From positions 1 to 15,895 of the forward strand of contig CAIVVG010000160.1 in the NCBI GenBank assembly GCA_903909295.1: a DNA stretch of 15,895 bases, written 5' to 3'. The notes beneath the pieces were generated by a model. It made no database searches. It was not told the DNA's origin and worked only from the letters and a program-made list of their open reading frames with translations. The stretch comes from an uncultured Chlamydiae bacterium. Lineage in GTDB: Bacteria; Chlamydiota; Chlamydiia; Chlamydiales; SM23-39. Below are positions 1 through 6,705 of this stretch, piece after piece. Positions within the stretch are counted from its first letter, which is position 1. Each line of letters opens with the position of its first letter. The translations under genes and the position numbers were made by a program.

Positions 1-83
1 CGAAAATCGGCGCAAAAGAACCCAAAAATCGACTGAAACTTTTTATTGAGATAGGTTCAGAAAATTAAGAAGGGAGAAAATCT

Positions 84-118
84 ACCACCCGTTAATATTT
101 GCCTCAACAAACGGTGGT
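84..118 (-). terminator. Possible intrinsic terminator at the end of the NTT gene
   Basis: On the minus strand the arms ACCACCGTT and AACGGGTGGT (plus-strand positions 110-118 and 84-93, one bulged base) can form a stem around a loop of about 16 nt, followed by AGATTTTC. The stem starts inside the last codons of the transporter gene and spans its stop codon. The T-run is short and interrupted, so termination may be weak. Nothing else was recognised in bases 1-83. Confidence 0.4.
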
Positions 119-1495
119 GTTGGTGTGGATCGCTTTCTTAAACGTCTTCCCTAAGAAAATGGCAATGATGAGCCAGAATGCCAAGATGGGAAAACACAAG
201 ATGCCGCTCATCATCAAGTAGTGGGACTTGCCTGCCGCCGCTCCAAAAGCAGTTTGTAATGGAGAGAGGGACATATTGAACATCGATCCCGATTGCTTGG
301 AGGCGCGGGAGCCAAAGGTCTCGATCCAGGCCTGCGCTTTGAATTTTACATCGGGAGTGGTCGGGATATAGAGCTGCTTTAAGGCAGGGCCGTTCAATGC
401 ATAGTTGATCGCCTTAGACCCGACCATGAGGAGGAATAGAAAAGAGAGGGAGTTAAAACTCAAAAATCCGACGAGAGCTCCCATCACAATGACCGGCATT
501 GCGGCCAAAGCCACTCCCACACCCAGAAAACGGGTCACGTTGCTAATCCCGAGAAGCAAGCAGCCTAAAGAGACAACGTTCACGCTCGAGCCGTAGAGAC
601 TTAAGTAGTGGGTCAAAGCGACGCCTGCATGTTGCGTACTAGCGGCCAGTTTAAAATTGAAGTCAAAGATCGTCACGACCACTTCATAGATGAAGTTCGC
701 GGCAAAAATGCCCAGCAGATAGCGGTGCTTGAGAAGGAGCTTGAGCCCTTCGAGAAATCCAGGCTCTTGTTTTTTCTCTATAGCCGCCTCGTTAGATCCG
801 TGAAAGGAGGTGAGCAGGTGAGCGGGGGTGGCGCGCAGAAAGTAGGCGACGAGAGGGACGATGCACAAGATGAGGAGGCTCAAGAGCATCATCGACAAGA
901 AGTCGGTAGTTAAGTGGATTCGGTGGGGTAGTCCGCCAATGCTGTAGGGGAGGAAAATGCCCCCCATCTGCCCAATGGCGACCACGAGGGGGAAGCCCCG
1001 TTTCGCGTGGGTGGCACCTGTCGTGTCTGTGGCAAAGGCCCAAAAGAGGGCGACGACGAGCGATCCAAAACTCTCCACATAGACGTAAAAAATATAGCCG
1101 ACCACTTTTGTGAGGGTCAAAAACCAAAAGGGGCGCGCGGCGATCTCTGCAGCGGGTCCTTGGAGGGCTAACATAGCGACACTAAAAAGGGCCAAGGAAA
1201 CGCCATAGAAAATCGGAAGGATGACTAACATTTTTTCTCGAGAGTGGTGCTCTAACAGCTTGGTATAGAACATCACGAGGGGGAGCAAGGCCAAGACAGA
1301 AAATGTTTTTGCAAAGGGGAGCTGCAGGCTGCTGACGAGCTGGATGAAGACCCCATCCTTGAGAGGGCGGAGCGTCCAGTAGACGCCGATGATCAGAGCA
1401 AAAATCAACCCCATCCGGAGGAACTTCTTAAACTCCTCCCGCTCAAAGGTTCCAAAGTTAAACCGACAGACCCACTGAAAAAACCGAAGTACCAT
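104..1495 (-). CDS. NTT/TLC-family nucleotide transporter (ATP/ADP translocase-like), divergent
   Basis: A polytopic inner-membrane protein of 463 residues related to the nucleotide transporters that intracellular bacteria and plastids use to exchange or import nucleotides. Family landmarks in order are LRPLKDG near residue 43 (conserved Lys46), ESFGS followed by LFWAFA and AKRGFPL near 141-170 (Glu141), a helix with IFDFNFK near 276-282, and a C-terminal YIP..PDVKFKAQA block near 376-388. Aligned from memory with plant and chlamydial NTTs, two lysines and one glutamate of the four charged transport residues are present, while the third-block glutamate looks like Asp278. At 463 residues it is shorter than the usual ~500 or more. 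I chose ATG 1495 because AAAGAGG lies six bases upstream; a TTG at 1543 would add 16 poorly hydrophobic residues. It lies 44 bp downstream of the K-like pseudopilin gene, probably in the same transcript. Substrate is unknown: nucleotide import, exchange or a related solute. Confidence 0.8.
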   Translation of the reverse strand: MVLRFFQWVCRFNFGTFEREEFKKFLRMGLIFALIIGVYWTLRPLKDGVFIQLVSSLQLPFAKTFSVLALLPLVMFYTKLLEHHSREKMLVILPIFYGVSLALFSVAMLALQGPAAEIAARPFWFLTLTKVVGYIFYVYVESFGSLVVALFWAFATDTTGATHAKRGFPLVVAIGQMGGIFLPYSIGGLPHRIHLTTDFLSMMLLSLLILCIVPLVAYFLRATPAHLLTSFHGSNEAAIEKKQEPGFLEGLKLLLKHRYLLGIFAANFIYEVVVTIFDFNFKLAASTQHAGVALTHYLSLYGSSVNVVSLGCLLLGISNVTRFLGVGVALAAMPVIVMGALVGFLSFNSLSFLFLLMVGSKAINYALNGPALKQLYIPTTPDVKFKAQAWIETFGSRASKQSGSMFNMSLSPLQTAFGAAAGKSHYLMMSGILCFPILAFWLIIAIFLGKTFKKAIHTNTTVC

Positions 1496-1539
1496 AGACA
1501 CCCTCTTTATCCGCACTCTAGGAGGCAAGGCCCATATTG

Positions 1540-2412
1540 TCAATAGTTCGTAGGGAAGCAGACCTGTGCTTTCACCGAGACTTGGGAGGCGACGTCGCTC
1601 GCTTCGAGGGACATCTTGATCGTTTTGCCGTGCGTCGGCTTGCCGAAGAGGAGCAAGTCGTAAAGGGAGACAAGATCGGGGGCGATCGCGTGGACCTCGC
1701 TACAGATCTGGTCGATCAGTGCGGGGGATAGGACGGGAGGCTTGGGCTTATGGAGGAGCTTGTAGAGCCGCTGGCCCACTTGGGGACCAAAGAGGATCTC
1801 GCAGAGCTTTGGGTCTGCATGGGAGAGACAGAGCTTTTCGGCCCAGTTGGGGTCAATTTTGATGTAGTCGACAATCGAAGGGTATTCCCCTTTCACCCCT
1901 TTGAGCATCCGATAATAGATCAGGCGGTCTGCTTCCTGCGCCAAAAAGACCTTCTCCACTTCCAATGGGTCTGGGTCCTTCAAACAGACTTTTGCGCTTT
2001 TGAGAAACCGGTCGAGGAACTGAGAGCTGCTTCCCGTCAATAAGTCCCCATAAAAAGTATCGAGCAACTGACACACTAATTGATAGAGCCGGGGATGTTC
2101 TGAGCGCCCCTCTTGAATCAAAGGCCAGAGATTGATCCGCGCACAGGCGCCATTGGCTGGGATGGGCTTTACCTTAGGTTTGGAAGGGGGCTTTATTTCT
2201 TTCTTCGGCTGATTGGGGTCTTTCTCCGTTGGTTTATAGGGGAGCTCTTTGTAGAGGGTGCTCACTTGCTGATTGATGAGATCTCGCGACGCCCGTTGGT
2301 TCCCCAAATAAGAACTCCGTACTCGGCTAGAGCCCATCTGCAGATCCCAAGAGGCAGCAAAACTATAGGTCAAAAGTAGCAAGAGAGAAAAGACAAATCC
2401 CAAGATATTCAC
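1540..2412 (-). CDS. Putative GspK-like minor pseudopilin / hypothetical secreted protein
   Basis: A 290-residue protein with one N-terminal hydrophobic segment (about residues 4-19), a Lys/Pro-rich linker (about 60-87) and a soluble, cysteine-containing remainder. Three things suggest the tip pseudopilin of a type II secretion system: it is the last of three pseudopilin genes in I-J-K order, its length is close to GspK, and its N-terminus (NILG before FVFSLLLLL) has Gly at -1 but no glutamate at +5, which is a known GspK trait. No GspK core motif was recognised, so it could equally be a chlamydia-specific protein. The start is GTG 2412, which forms a GTGA overlap with the stop of the preceding gene and has GGAGGG about nine bases upstream; the reading frame stays open to 2559, but that extension lies inside the upstream gene and has no pilin-like character. 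Confidence 0.55.
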   Translation of the reverse strand: MNILGFVFSLLLLLTYSFAASWDLQMGSSRVRSSYLGNQRASRDLINQQVSTLYKELPYKPTEKDPNQPKKEIKPPSKPKVKPIPANGACARINLWPLIQEGRSEHPRLYQLVCQLLDTFYGDLLTGSSSQFLDRFLKSAKVCLKDPDPLEVEKVFLAQEADRLIYYRMLKGVKGEYPSIVDYIKIDPNWAEKLCLSHADPKLCEILFGPQVGQRLYKLLHKPKPPVLSPALIDQICSEVHAIAPDLVSLYDLLLFGKPTHGKTIKMSLEASDVASQVSVKAQVCFPTNY

Positions 2413-3065
2413 GCTTTGAGCCCTCCCTGATAGGTGGGTATGAGAGCCCCCGCAGGGACCCGAAAGGCAAAGCGGAGAGGCAATGTGTCGGGCAACGCAA
2501 TCACTAAGCGCACTACAGCGGGCATTCCCCCGACAGAGAGCGGCCAATGGGAGCGCCACTCGAGAGAGGCATTGACGGGGCGCACCGTGACCTTTTGTTT
2601 CTCAGGGGTAGAGAGTCCCTGCTTTTCGCCCAAAAATTCCCATTCGCAATGAGAGACATTGCGGAGCAGCACCTCTTTTCTCCAAATGCGCTCCTTTTTC
2701 TTGACCTCCTCAATGGGCCATAGTGCTAATGCGAGGTTTTGTTCCTCATCGAGATAGATCTTGGCTAAAATAGGCCCGCTAAAGGAGGGGTCTGGGTCGA
2801 TTCCATTGTTAAAGACTACAACCAAGTCAGAGTCCTTTGTGTAGATGGAGCCTTTGGGATCCTCTGCAACGAGGTTGGTGAATATCTGCTCCAGACGGGT
2901 CTGCACATAGGCTCGCGCCAGCCCCTGCTCACGCGTCCTCTGGAGTCTGACCTCCACCTTAGCACTTCCGGCCCAGAAGCTAAATAGGCAGGAGAGGAGA
3001 ATTGCGGTCAGCACCAAAGAGATAAGGATCTCTAAAAGGATAAAAGGCCTTTTCTTAAGCTGCAG
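2409..3065 (-). CDS. GspJ-like minor pseudopilin, probable CTG start
   Basis: A pseudopilin-like protein of about 218 residues if read from CTG 3065. The frame contains KKRPFILLEILISLVLTAILL, the class III prepilin helix with Glu at +5 of the mature protein, and ends with a PAVVRLVIALPD/LRFAFRVPAG region similar in style to GspJ C-termini. It would insert in the inner membrane and, after cleavage, join the secretion pseudopilus tip. The first ATG/GTG-type start in frame is GTG 3017, which would remove most of the prepilin segment, so I extend the gene. A stop at 3092 limits the extension, and in the 3065-3089 stretch CTG is the best start: AAGGGGG lies about six bases upstream and the overlap with the upstream gene (stop 3055) suggests translational coupling. 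The -1 position of the cleavage site is Pro rather than Gly. The downstream K-like gene overlaps its stop by four bases. Confidence 0.65.
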   Translation of the reverse strand: MQLKKRPFILLEILISLVLTAILLSCLFSFWAGSAKVEVRLQRTREQGLARAYVQTRLEQIFTNLVAEDPKGSIYTKDSDLVVVFNNGIDPDPSFSGPILAKIYLDEEQNLALALWPIEEVKKKERIWRKEVLLRNVSHCEWEFLGEKQGLSTPEKQKVTVRPVNASLEWRSHWPLSVGGMPAVVRLVIALPDTLPLRFAFRVPAGALIPTYQGGLKA

Positions 3066-3510
3066 AAGGGGCCCCCTTATTTTGGACGACTATGTGAAAG
3101 GGGATCCCCTTATCGCCTTTGCCCTTAGGAGAAAAATAGACACGGAGGAGAAGGCGTTTGTACTGTTCCCCATGCAATCCTTCTTTTTCCAACTCGCACT
3201 TCAGTGAGACAAAACGGGAGACCCACTGGGGGCTGCATCCCGGTATTTGGATCTCTGCAGGAGGGAGTTCCCACCGACGAGTGGCCTTCTTTTTCTCGGG
3301 AAGATCCTTCCAGGCAATTTCGTTCTTGAGCAACTGCTCCTGGATTTCGGTAAACGTCCAGTCGGCTACCCGCTCCTTTTCCAACCGCTCAATCAAGCCG
3401 ATCTCCGTTCGGTACTGCAAGATAGGCGCGCGTAATAAGGGGACGATACAGACCATGACGAGCAGGAGGGCAATCAACACTTCGAGGAGGACAAAAGGGC
3501 GCTTCTTCAT
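3055..3510 (-). CDS. GspI-like minor pseudopilin
   Basis: A 151-residue protein beginning MKKRPFVLLEVLIALLLV, the N-terminal methylation motif and transmembrane helix of type IV pilin-like proteins, with Glu10 as the +5 glutamate. The rest is soluble and would be periplasmic. It is the first of three consecutive minor-pseudopilin-like genes, so by order and size it corresponds to GspI. The usual glycine before the cleavage point is Pro5, as in the neighbouring J-like protein. ATG 3510 is the only sensible start; no clear Shine-Dalgarno sequence precedes it. It begins 17 bp after the stop of the amino acid antiporter gene, so it may be read from that gene's transcript. The core secretion genes (D, E, F, G) are not in the window. 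Confidence 0.7.
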   Translation of the reverse strand: MKKRPFVLLEVLIALLLVMVCIVPLLRAPILQYRTEIGLIERLEKERVADWTFTEIQEQLLKNEIAWKDLPEKKKATRRWELPPAEIQIPGCSPQWVSRFVSLKCELEKEGLHGEQYKRLLLRVYFSPKGKGDKGIPFHIVVQNKGAPSAA

Positions 3511-3527
3511 CGAGGTCGAGTATAGGC

Positions 3528-4907
3528 TTAAGAGCTTTTTCTAATCCACCGAATCAGATAAAGGGGAATGATGCAGGAGAGTGCGATTCCGATGATGAGG
3601 AATAGCTCATACACAAGGACGCTTTGGAAGGGGACGACACTGGGGGGGAGGAACCCGAAGAGGATCACTGCGATACTGCTGATGATTCCAGCCATGCAAA
3701 CAGCCCACATCCCAAACTTTTTGCCCGGCACCTGGAAGGAGCGGGGGACATGGGGTTTGTGGTAGTGGAGCTTGATCCCCGCGGCAAAAAGGGCGATGTA
3801 GACGAGCAGCGCCAGCTGGGCGGTGATGACCGAAAGGATCCAGTAGGAGCTATTGACGGTCGGCATGAGGATGAAGATGAGCGACAGGAGCGAAACGATG
3901 ATGGCTTGTAACATCAAGATGCGCACCGGTACATCTTTTTTGTTCGTATGGGCAAAGAAGGCCGGTAAGCTTCCATCTTGGCTCGCCACTTGCAGCCCTT
4001 TGGTGGGGCCGATAATCCAAGCCCCCACTCCGCCGAGCCCGCCGAGGATGATGCATCCGGCGATCAAGGGAGGGAGCCAAGGGAGATGGTAGGTGTCTGC
4101 AAAGATGGTGAACGCCTGCATGACTCCCGTGGCGAGGCTGAGCTCATGTTCAGGGACGACGAGCGCGATCGCAAGAGAGGCAAAAATGATGGTAGCCAGG
4201 ATGGTCACGACCGAGATCAGAACAGAGCGAGGGTAGTCTCTTTGGGGGTTTTTCATTTCGGCTGCGTGAGTGGCTGCCATTTCTAGGCCGAGAAGTCCAA
4301 AGAGGACGTTAGTAAGGAATGCTAAATTGCTCGATTGATCTCCTCTTGGAAAGAAAGTCTGCCAGCTGAACTCAATCTGGGAGGGATTCCCCTGCACAAC
4401 CCAGGCGATGCCAAGAATCGCAATGAGAACCATCGGAAGCAAGGTCCCTACCAGAGCTGCGAGAGTGCTGAGGAGACTAGAGGCTTCCATCCCAAAGCAG
4501 TTGAGGAAAGTGGCTCCCCAAAAGAGGACGAGGATCGACCCACACATGAAGAATTTGTCGTTCGCAAGCTCGGGGTTAAAGAAATAGGTAAAAGTCCCTG
4601 CGATCAGTGCCATGATAGTCGGATACCAGATCACATTGTAGATCCAGTTGAGCCAAATGATCACCAAGCTCCACTTTTTTCCAAACGCTTCACGAACCCA
4701 GACGTAAATACCGCCTCGGTTTGGCCATCCAGTGCCGAGTTCCGCTGATACGAGAGCTGTGGGAATGAAAAAAAACAAAGCCGCCAAGAGATAAAAGAAG
4801 ACGAGACTGAACCCATACACAGCAGAAAAGGTGAGGGTCCTGATGCTGTCTACCGCAATGACATTGATCATCACGAGCTTAAATAACCCAAGGGTTTTCT
4901 TTTCCAT
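3528..4907 (-). CDS. APC-superfamily amino acid antiporter, GadC-like
   Basis: A 459-residue inner-membrane transporter with about 12 hydrophobic segments. The early part (LGLFKLVMINVIAVDS, SLVFFYLLAALFFFIPTALVSAELGT, then GGIYVWVREAFG) matches the first three helices of glutamate/GABA antiporter and related APC amino acid exchangers; GAWIIGPTKGLQVASQDGSLP near residues 295-315 is another family block. Such carriers exchange an amino acid for another amino acid or its decarboxylated product; Chlamydiae carry at least one similar gene (annotated xasA/gadC in C. trachomatis, from memory). Substrate cannot be read from the sequence, and no decarboxylase gene lies next to it. ATG 4907 is the likely start. 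No Shine-Dalgarno sequence is visible, and a weak promoter-like pair (TTGCAA 4938-4943, TAATCT 4915-4920) would give an almost leaderless mRNA. The pseudopilin gene follows after 17 bp. Confidence 0.85.
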   Translation of the reverse strand: MEKKTLGLFKLVMINVIAVDSIRTLTFSAVYGFSLVFFYLLAALFFFIPTALVSAELGTGWPNRGGIYVWVREAFGKKWSLVIIWLNWIYNVIWYPTIMALIAGTFTYFFNPELANDKFFMCGSILVLFWGATFLNCFGMEASSLLSTLAALVGTLLPMVLIAILGIAWVVQGNPSQIEFSWQTFFPRGDQSSNLAFLTNVLFGLLGLEMAATHAAEMKNPQRDYPRSVLISVVTILATIIFASLAIALVVPEHELSLATGVMQAFTIFADTYHLPWLPPLIAGCIILGGLGGVGAWIIGPTKGLQVASQDGSLPAFFAHTNKKDVPVRILMLQAIIVSLLSLIFILMPTVNSSYWILSVITAQLALLVYIALFAAGIKLHYHKPHVPRSFQVPGKKFGMWAVCMAGIISSIAVILFGFLPPSVVPFQSVLVYELFLIIGIALSCIIPLYLIRWIRKSS

Positions 4908-4914
4908 GCACGCA

Positions 4915-4943
4915 AGATTACTAAGAGCTATCTATCTTTGCAA
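4915..4943 (-). promoter_or_regulatory. Weak promoter candidate for the amino acid antiporter gene
   Basis: On the minus strand TTGCAA (4938-4943) and TAATCT (4915-4920) are separated by 17 bases, and the -10-like box ends seven bases before the ATG at 4907. Matches to the sigma-70/sigma-66 consensus are four of six and three of six, so this is only a candidate. No ribosome binding site lies between it and the start. Confidence 0.25.
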
Positions 4944-4993
4944 GAGCCTCCTATGGCCTGCTTTTCCCGGACCATACTCCGGATTTGCCTGCC

Positions 4994-5021
4994 TTGACTC
5001 TAAGTCCCTTCCCGTTATAAA
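4994..5021 (+). promoter_or_regulatory. Strong sigma-70-type promoter for the 5033 gene
   Basis: TTGACT (4994-4999) and TATAAA (5016-5021), 16 bases apart, each match the vegetative consensus at five of six positions. Transcription would start near 5028, only about five bases before the ATG at 5033. GGAG at 5025-5028 could be a Shine-Dalgarno element only if the transcript starts slightly earlier. Confidence 0.65.
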
Positions 5022-5032
5022 CTCGGAGCCTT

Positions 5033-5947
5033 ATGGAACATGTAAAGCCGCTTTACAATCTCTTGTTGCTCAGTGGAAAGGGCGAGGACTTTCGCCAACT
5101 CTCGATGGAGGCCCTTTTTGATAGGCTCCTCAAGAAGGGTGTCTCCCTAGATAAGGCCCGGTTTTTGGGCTTTGCTGCCGAGTGCGATACCCCCGAAGAT
5201 CTGGCCGAGCTCCTCCTTGCAGAACACGTAGGTGAAGACGAGTACGACCCCCTCTACCTCGTCCTCTTTGAACTCTGGCGCCGTCTGGTCCCTGAAAAGC
5301 AGTCCCTCTCCATTTTTGGCGATGAGCTCGACCACAGAATAGCCCTCTATCATCAGGGGGAGCTGGAAATCGACGAACCCATCCAGGACGCCTTGGCGAA
5401 CTTATTGGAAGTCCTTGAAGAAAACACCGACCTCGGCGCTAAGCCAGAAGAGGTTTTTGGTGTGATTTCCCAGTTTTCCGCCCACCACCTCGAGGAGTTC
5501 TTGTATGAATACATCCTCGACCTCTTAGAGACGGGCAATCAGCGTTATGCGGAAGAGCTCCTTGAAGGATATCTGCCCTACTGCCCCCATTCTCTGGGCC
5601 TTGCGTTTTTACAGATCCGGGCCTCCGGCCGTCTTGAAGAGCTTAAGGCTCTCTTCAAAAAACCTCTCGATCTGTCCCTCCTTTTAGACATCTTGGCCTA
5701 CCTCTCCATCCATGGAGAGCCGCATCTCTTTGTTTTAGCGATGCAAAAGGGGATCTCTCTTTTAGAAGTCGAACAAGACCTGATCGACCTTCTAGAAATT
5801 GCGGGAGAGTATTACCAGCGGTTGGACCAAGAGGACGAGGAAGCAAAAGTGCAACAGATCCTTAAGAAAAGGACCCACCCCGAGGCCGCCCTTCAAAAGA
5901 GCGATCCCGATGTGGCAGCGCTCCGTCAGATGATGGCAATCGGCTGA
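5033..5947 (+). CDS. Hypothetical acidic, all-helical protein (possible helical-repeat fold)
   Basis: A 304-residue protein I do not recognise. It is strongly acidic and leucine-rich, with no signal peptide and no membrane segment, so it is probably cytoplasmic (a type III effector cannot be excluded). The pattern of short amphipathic helices (for example DLAELLLAEH, YILDLLETGNQRYAEELLEGYLP, DLIDLLEIAGEYYQRLDQEDEEAKV) suggests a TPR-like or other helical-repeat scaffold; I could not define a clean repeat period. No catalytic motif was seen. It is one of only two plus-strand genes, has its own good promoter, and overlaps the phosphoesterase gene by 22 bp tail to tail. The ATG at 5033 is the first start after the promoter; GGAG sits four bases upstream. 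Confidence 0.75.
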   Translation: MEHVKPLYNLLLLSGKGEDFRQLSMEALFDRLLKKGVSLDKARFLGFAAECDTPEDLAELLLAEHVGEDEYDPLYLVLFELWRRLVPEKQSLSIFGDELDHRIALYHQGELEIDEPIQDALANLLEVLEENTDLGAKPEEVFGVISQFSAHHLEEFLYEYILDLLETGNQRYAEELLEGYLPYCPHSLGLAFLQIRASGRLEELKALFKKPLDLSLLLDILAYLSIHGEPHLFVLAMQKGISLLEVEQDLIDLLEIAGEYYQRLDQEDEEAKVQQILKKRTHPEAALQKSDPDVAALRQMMAIG

Positions 5948-6705
5948 AAGCGCAAGTAGTCGCACGCGGTGAGCACGTAGCGCACCCCATTGCGTTCCCC
6001 GAATAGAGAGCAATTTTCTCTGATATTGTGCAAATGGCCGAAGACACAGATCTGAATCTTGTGTTCCTCGAGAATTTGCGCAGCGCGGGAGGGCTTGAGA
6101 TCGGCGCTGATGGGGGGATAGTGAGTCATCGCGATCCGCACCTTGGCCTCTGGGTTCAGCTCTTTCAAGCTCATCCGTAGCCGTTGCAGCTCTCGCTCAA
6201 AGATCTTTTGAGAGAGTTCCTCTTGCACAATTTCCTCAGCATCTTTTTCTTTGGCCTGAGGATTTTCCCGAAACTCAATATAGGAGCCAAATGAGTACTC
6301 AGGAGTGTCCCACAACCGCGCGCCACCAATCGTGACATCTCTCCAGTTGAACGCGTTATTTTGGATCAGATGGATAGAGGGGGGGAGTACCGCTGCAATC
6401 TTCTTCAATGAGCCCCACCAATAGTCGTGATTGCCCTGAATCAACACCTTCGTGCCAGGCAGCTCGTGGAGCCACTGCAAATCGGGGACGGCCTGTTCCA
6501 GCTTGAGCGCCCAAGAGATGTCTCCCGGCACCAGGACTAAGTCCTCCGGATGGACCAAGTGTTTCCAGTGGGAGGCGATCTGCGCCGCGTGGTCCTTCCA
6601 TTGGGGCCCAAAGACGTCCATCTGTTTGTGTGGAACCCCAAAGCTGAGGTGAGGATCGCCGAGAGCCCAGATACGGGTAGGGCGTTTGTGATGGGAAGAG
6701 GTCAT
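5926..6705 (-). CDS. Calcineurin-like metallophosphoesterase
   Basis: A 259-residue cytoplasmic hydrolase of the calcineurin-like phosphoesterase superfamily with all five metal-binding blocks: GDPHL (Asp17, His19), GDISW (Asp62), GNHDYW (Asn92, His93), MTHYPP (His195) and GHLH (His224, His226). Such enzymes use two metal ions to cleave phosphomonoesters or diesters; the substrate here cannot be told. A charged insert (about 146-180) with high coiled-coil character separates the third and fourth blocks. The start ATG 6705 forms an ATGA overlap with the stop of abiEii, with GGAG five bases upstream inside the toxin gene, so its translation is probably coupled to abiEii. From memory, a phosphoesterase gene lies beside glgC in Chlamydia, which suggests the toxin pair was inserted between two ancestral neighbours. 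Its 3' end overlaps the convergent 5033 gene by 22 bp. Confidence 0.9.
   Translation of the reverse strand: MTSSHHKRPTRIWALGDPHLSFGVPHKQMDVFGPQWKDHAAQIASHWKHLVHPEDLVLVPGDISWALKLEQAVPDLQWLHELPGTKVLIQGNHDYWWGSLKKIAAVLPPSIHLIQNNAFNWRDVTIGGARLWDTPEYSFGSYIEFRENPQAKEKDAEEIVQEELSQKIFERELQRLRMSLKELNPEAKVRIAMTHYPPISADLKPSRAAQILEEHKIQICVFGHLHNIRENCSLFGERNGVRYVLTACDYLRFQPIAII

Noticed and set aside
1496..1543. TTG start that would lengthen the NTT protein by 16 residues
   Set aside because: The ATG at 1495 has a well-spaced AAAGAGG, and the extra residues are not part of the first membrane helix.
2413..2559. Upstream extension of the K-like pseudopilin gene to 2559
   Set aside because: It lies entirely within the J-like gene, lacks pilin-like sequence, and the GTGA overlap at 2409-2412 with GGAGGG upstream is a better start.
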